Shown here: one piece after another, positions 7,307 to 10,304 of the stretch
How positions within the stretch are numbered: position 1 is the first letter of the stretch
Layout of the letters: each line of letters opens with the position of its first letter
From: Actinomycetota bacterium
GTDB lineage: Bacteria > Actinomycetota > Humimicrobiia > Humimicrobiales > Humimicrobiaceae
DNA: 10,304 nt
Direction: 5' to 3'
Assembly: GCA_028718045.1 (NCBI GenBank)
Contig: JAQUMQ010000030.1
Location: 1-10,304, forward strand
Made by a program: the position numbers and the translations under genes
The notes under the pieces: generated by a model
The model's database searches: none
Told to the model about the DNA's origin: nothing
Seen by the model: the letters and a program-made list of their open reading frames with translations, nothing else

Positions 7307-7317
7307 CAATAAATATT

Positions 7318-9588
7318 CTAATTTATATTTTCAGCGTAATCTTTGCCAAGTATTATTATTACATCGGAAGAAGAATTATACGCACCCCAATCGGTGCTAT
7401 TATATTTGACCATCTCATAACTTCCTAAAATCAAAGCAAGTTGTTCTGCTTTTTTTAAAGTTTCTGTCTTATAAATCAGTATTGTCTTGCCGAAATTAAA
7501 GTTTTCCGCATTGGAAGGTTTGGCAACCTTAAATCCGTATTTCGTAAGATTATCTATAAACTGGGTTGCAGACCCTGGACTTCCATTTCCGTTAAACACT
7601 TTTACCGTAGTATTTTTGGCTATTTTTTTGTCTAATGTTTGTCCTACATTTATATTGATTTCAAGCGGTATCACTCCCTGTTCCGAAAACCACGTCTTGC
7701 TTTCATGTACCATGTCGTATTGAAGTATGTATCTTCCGGGTTTATTCGGGGCATTGATTTTCATATCGACTTTTGCCTGTTCATTATGGGCAATATCGTT
7801 TGGAAGAAGTCCTCTGGGACCATCCCAAAGAACTATATCGCCCGTATCTCTGTTTATCCAATGACAACCAAGATCGATCCTTCCGACTTTTTTATAATGT
7901 TCCCACAGCAAGAAACCGGTATTTCTTACAACAACCTGCGATGTAAATTCCTGTCCGGGATCAAGATAAATCGGAGTCGAATTTTCATCATCATACTGAG
8001 CCGAATAAGAAATATCGAGCGTACAATATTTTTCGAGAGGCGGTACGCCCTGATACGAAAACCATGTCACACCTTCTTTAACAAGATCGATCTGAAGTAT
8101 ATATTTGCCTTTATCCGGCGGCGAGCTTATTTTCATATCAAACGTTACTTCTTCATCCGGATTTACCACATCCTGTGGAAGAACAGATCTTTTACCATCG
8201 AATACGACCATCTCCTTGGTATCGAAGTTAATCCAATGATAACCCAAAAAAACAGGGGTTGACCCGCCATTTTCCCATTTGATCGCACCTGTGTTTTTTA
8301 CCTTAACTGCAATGTCATATGTCATGCCGGTAGCCAGCGCATCGGGAATCGCATTTGCGGCTATGGAATATGTGGCATTATACTTACTTGCAGGCTCCCC
8401 TACGAGTATTCTCTGCCACATTGCCTTAGATTCATCCACGTCGGGAATCTGGACACTTATAGTTTTATTCTCTATCCAGTCTGAATGGGTGGGAATGATC
8501 GCCGTTTCAAAGTTTTCAGAGTCAAATGATAGTCCGGCTTTTGCGTATTTAAGTATCGAAAGAAGATCGAGATCCGTTTTTGTGTTCTCTACCAGTATAT
8601 TGAAATAATCCGGAATTTTTGAAAGATATTGCGTATTTAACTTTTGGTTTATAAGTTCCTTGGATAAAAGCTGTTGTCTTTGAATTCTTCCGATATCGGC
8701 AAGCTCGGTTGAACGGCTTCTTGAGTAAGCCAATGCTTGTTCGCCTGTAAGATGATGTTTTCCCGGAGAAAAATTTGCTCCGGTTTTTGCATCTATTAAA
8801 GGCCTTTCGATAATTATATCTACACCTCCGAGCGCATCGATTAACTTTACAAATCCATCAAAATCTATCGTTATAAAATGGTTGATTTTGGCATCAAGAA
8901 AACTTGATACTGCTCTTATCATCAATTCTTCTCCGCCAAATGCATAAGCGGCATTTATTTTATCTTTTCCATGCCCCGGGATGTCAACAAGAGTATCTCT
9001 TGGTATGGATAAAAGTGTGGCACGCTTCTGTATGGGATTAAGATACAGAACCATGATTGTATCAGCCCTTCCAAGATCATTTTCCTCATCTCTCGAATCT
9101 CTGCCTAAAATAAGTATAGAGACAGGCTCCTGACTGGATTCGACAGGAGTCAGAATGCTTTCGATTTCCGAGCTCGTAATCGAATTCATTATTTTATTTG
9201 CTTTGTTTATATACCAGTAAAATAAACCTCCTCCAATCGCAACTATGCCAAAAACACAAGTAAAAATAATAATAAGAATCCTTGCATATAAAGGAAGATT
9301 TTTAAATCCTGATCTTGTTTTTGTTTCTTCTTTGTTGATTTTCCGAACCGATAATTCGGGTGTTTTTATCAATCCGATGTCCTCAGGCACGGGATTGCTC
9401 CCCGAATCGTCTTCTGATTTGGCAAAATCATTATTGTTGCTTTCCGCCAAATCATAGATTTCCTCAGCTTTTTGGCAAGAATCTCCATCGAGATTATAAT
9501 CTGCGGCTAAAGGATTCTCGAGCTCACAATCATGATTTATGTTGTTTTTATTATTATCTTCCCTGCCACTGTTTTTCTTTTTAACCAT
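7318..9588 (-). CDS. LytR-CpsA-Psr (LCP) ligase with two Ig-like repeats and LytR_C domain
   Basis: LCP enzymes transfer undecaprenyl-linked glycopolymers (teichoic acid, capsule or arabinogalactan types) to peptidoglycan outside the membrane. This one has 756 residues, much longer than the usual 300-500. Order: a cytoplasmic, Asn/Asp/Glu-rich low-complexity tail (1-95), one membrane helix (about 102-126), then the extracellular LCP domain (155-320). The LCP domain carries ILILGRDSR (158-166), GRADTIMV (173-180), SIPRDTL (194-200), DKINAAYAFGG (209-219), TGEQALAYSRSR (281-292) and GRIQRQQ (300-306), which include the conserved Asp/Arg residues for Mg-pyrophosphate binding. Two Ig-like repeats follow (401-528 and 529-648), then a LytR_C domain starting at TVKVFNGNG (661-669). 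The ATG at 9588 lacks a clear Shine-Dalgarno sequence, but the reading frame and topology fit. It lies 135 bases after murA and 26 bases before the dehydratase start. Transferred polymer unknown. Confidence 0.93.
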   Translation of the reverse strand: MVKKKNSGREDNNKNNINHDCELENPLAADYNLDGDSCQKAEEIYDLAESNNNDFAKSEDDSGSNPVPEDIGLIKTPELSVRKINKEETKTRSGFKNLPLYARILIIIFTCVFGIVAIGGGLFYWYINKANKIMNSITSSEIESILTPVESSQEPVSILILGRDSRDEENDLGRADTIMVLYLNPIQKRATLLSIPRDTLVDIPGHGKDKINAAYAFGGEELMIRAVSSFLDAKINHFITIDFDGFVKLIDALGGVDIIIERPLIDAKTGANFSPGKHHLTGEQALAYSRSRSTELADIGRIQRQQLLSKELINQKLNTQYLSKIPDYFNILVENTKTDLDLLSILKYAKAGLSFDSENFETAIIPTHSDWIENKTISVQIPDVDESKAMWQRILVGEPASKYNATYSIAANAIPDALATGMTYDIAVKVKNTGAIKWENGGSTPVFLGYHWINFDTKEMVVFDGKRSVLPQDVVNPDEEVTFDMKISSPPDKGKYILQIDLVKEGVTWFSYQGVPPLEKYCTLDISYSAQYDDENSTPIYLDPGQEFTSQVVVRNTGFLLWEHYKKVGRIDLGCHWINRDTGDIVLWDGPRGLLPNDIAHNEQAKVDMKINAPNKPGRYILQYDMVHESKTWFSEQGVIPLEININVGQTLDKKIAKNTTVKVFNGNGSPGSATQFIDNLTKYGFKVAKPSNAENFNFGKTILIYKTETLKKAEQLALILGSYEMVKYNSTDWGAYNSSSDVIIILGKDYAENIN
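7645..8388 (-). repeat. Tandem duplication of an Ig-like domain inside the LCP gene
   Basis: Two head-to-tail protein repeats of about 120-128 residues (LCP residues 401-528 and 529-648). Matching stretches include LGYHWIN (448-454) and LGCHWIN (573-579), FDGKRSVLPQDV (463-474) and WDGPRGLLPNDI (588-599), and GKYILQIDLV (494-503) and GRYILQYDMV (618-627). Each copy ends with a TWF(S)xQGVxPLE pattern. The pattern looks like an NBR1-type or CARDB-like beta-sandwich. The copies have diverged at the DNA level, so the duplication is not recent. Confidence 0.8.
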
Positions 9589-9723
9589 AAAGCTAAATCA
9601 AATATTTAAGATATTGTCTGATAACTTATTTTAAATCTCAAATTCAAATAAAACAAATGTGCTTTGCTCGACATAAAAACCTTAAACCACATCACTTTTT
9701 AAATCTTAAGCATACTTCAAGAT
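9589..9723. other. murA-LCP intergenic region with weak promoter candidate
   Basis: This AT-rich spacer of 135 bases contains, on the minus strand, TTGAGA (9636-9641), a 17-base gap and GACAAT (9613-9618), matching the -35 box at five of six and the -10 box at four of six positions. It could give the LCP gene a transcript separate from murA. I see no hairpin-plus-T-run terminator after murA, so read-through is equally possible. Confidence 0.3.
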
Positions 9724-10304
9724 CTAGCTTGCCTTTATGATGTCTGCGCCTAAATTTCTTAACTTCTTATCAAAATTCTCATAGCCTCTAAGTATATGGT
9801 GAATTTCATGCACTTCCGTGGTCCCGTCTGCGACTAATCCTGCAAGCACCAAAGCAGCTCCTGCTCTCAAATCGGTGGAACTCACAGGTGCTCCCGATAA
9901 CTTGTTTACGCCTGTAATCACGGCATGATGACCGTCAATTTTTATATTCGCACCCATTCTATTTAATTCATCTACATACATAAATCTATTTTCGAAAACA
10001 TTTTCCGTTATAATCGAAATTCCCGAAATAACGGATAACAATACGGTCATGATGGGTTGTAAATCCGTAGGAAATCCTGGATACGGAAGGGTCGAAATAT
10101 ATATGGGCTTTAAGGTTCCTTTTGATTTTTTAACTACTATGCTTCTGTCTCCCTTGCTATCGATATTTACTCCAATTTCTTTTAATTTGGAACAAAATAT
10201 ACCCATGCTTTCCCAAATCGCATCTTCAATTTCGACTTTTTTCCCGCATAAAGCTGCCGCTGTTATAAACGTACCTGCTTCTATGCTGTCAGGCATTATG
10301 TCAT
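9724..10304 (-). CDS. murA: UDP-N-acetylglucosamine 1-carboxyvinyltransferase, C-terminal part (5' end beyond window)
   Basis: MurA transfers enolpyruvate from phosphoenolpyruvate to UDP-GlcNAc, the first committed cytoplasmic step of peptidoglycan synthesis. About 193 codons are present and the frame stays open to the right edge, so roughly the N-terminal half of the usual 420 residues lies outside, including the loop with the fosfomycin-target Cys. The ATG at 10296 is internal: the codons before it continue the MurA pattern DIMPDSIEAGTF. Counting from that Met, GFPTDLQ (74-80) holds the conserved Asp (D78, equivalent to D305 of E. coli MurA); RFMYVDEL (104-111), STDLRAGAALVLAG (140-153) and RGYENFDKKLRNLGADI (170-186) are family signatures. 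Many Gram-positive bacteria carry two murA copies, and I cannot tell which type this is. It lies upstream of the LCP gene on the same strand, which fits a cell-wall cluster. Confidence 0.95.
   Translation of the reverse strand, partial: DIMPDSIEAGTFITAAALCGKKVEIEDAIWESMGIFCSKLKEIGVNIDSKGDRSIVVKKSKGTLKPIYISTLPYPGFPTDLQPIMTVLLSVISGISIITENVFENRFMYVDELNRMGANIKIDGHHAVITGVNKLSGAPVSSTDLRAGAALVLAGLVADGTTEVHEIHHILRGYENFDKKLRNLGADIIKAS

Noticed and set aside
7639..8262. Plus-strand open frame of 207 codons opposite the Ig-like repeats.
   Set aside because: It is fully antisense to the LCP gene, has no recognisable domain, and is best explained by the codon pattern of the true gene.

Overview
This is an AT-rich bacterial window in which every convincing gene lies on the minus strand, so transcription runs right to left. 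The mix suggests an anaerobic bacterium with a peptidoglycan wall and surface glycopolymers. There is a MurA, a LytR-CpsA-Psr (LCP) ligase with a LytR_C tail (a combination most familiar from monoderm lineages), and a complete set of heterodisulfide-reductase-like iron-sulfur subunits. I cannot name the organism. A low-GC anaerobic actinobacterial or Firmicutes-like lineage is a guess, not a result.

Layout from right to left. The C-terminal part of murA (peptidoglycan precursor synthesis) runs in from the right edge. It is followed by a 756-residue membrane-anchored LCP protein with two tandem Ig-like repeats between its catalytic domain and its LytR_C domain. Next come a 648-residue membrane-anchored nucleotide-sugar 4,6-dehydratase of the CapD/PglF/WbpM type and a 192-residue minimal sugar-1-phosphate transferase of the PglC/WcaJ-core type. 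These three can be read as parts of one surface-glycan route: the dehydratase makes a 4-keto-6-deoxy sugar nucleotide, the transferase loads a sugar phosphate onto undecaprenyl phosphate, and the LCP protein attaches finished polymer to peptidoglycan. The glycosyltransferases, flippase and polymerase are not in the window.

After a 283-base gap with a good promoter, a separate operon hdrC-hdrB-hdrA begins, with 24-base spacers between the genes. HdrC has two [4Fe-4S] motifs, and HdrB has both cysteine-rich (CCG) motifs with full ligand sets. The third gene starts at a TTG codon at 2662 and stays open to the left edge. It is an HdrA whose internal ferredoxin domain is split by a complete glutamate-synthase-small-subunit/NfnB-like FAD-NAD(P)H module of about 475 residues. 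This fusion is the most interesting object here. It would let an HdrABC complex take electrons from (or give them to) NAD(P)H directly, in place of the usual hydrogenase, formate dehydrogenase or FlxABCD partner.

The sequence also shows two kinds of gene start. Two genes begin with TTG behind strong Shine-Dalgarno sequences. Most ATG-started genes lack one, and the dehydratase gene has a perfect extended -10 placed so that the A of its ATG would be the first transcribed base. I found no tRNA, rRNA, CRISPR array, insertion sequence or convincing intrinsic terminator.
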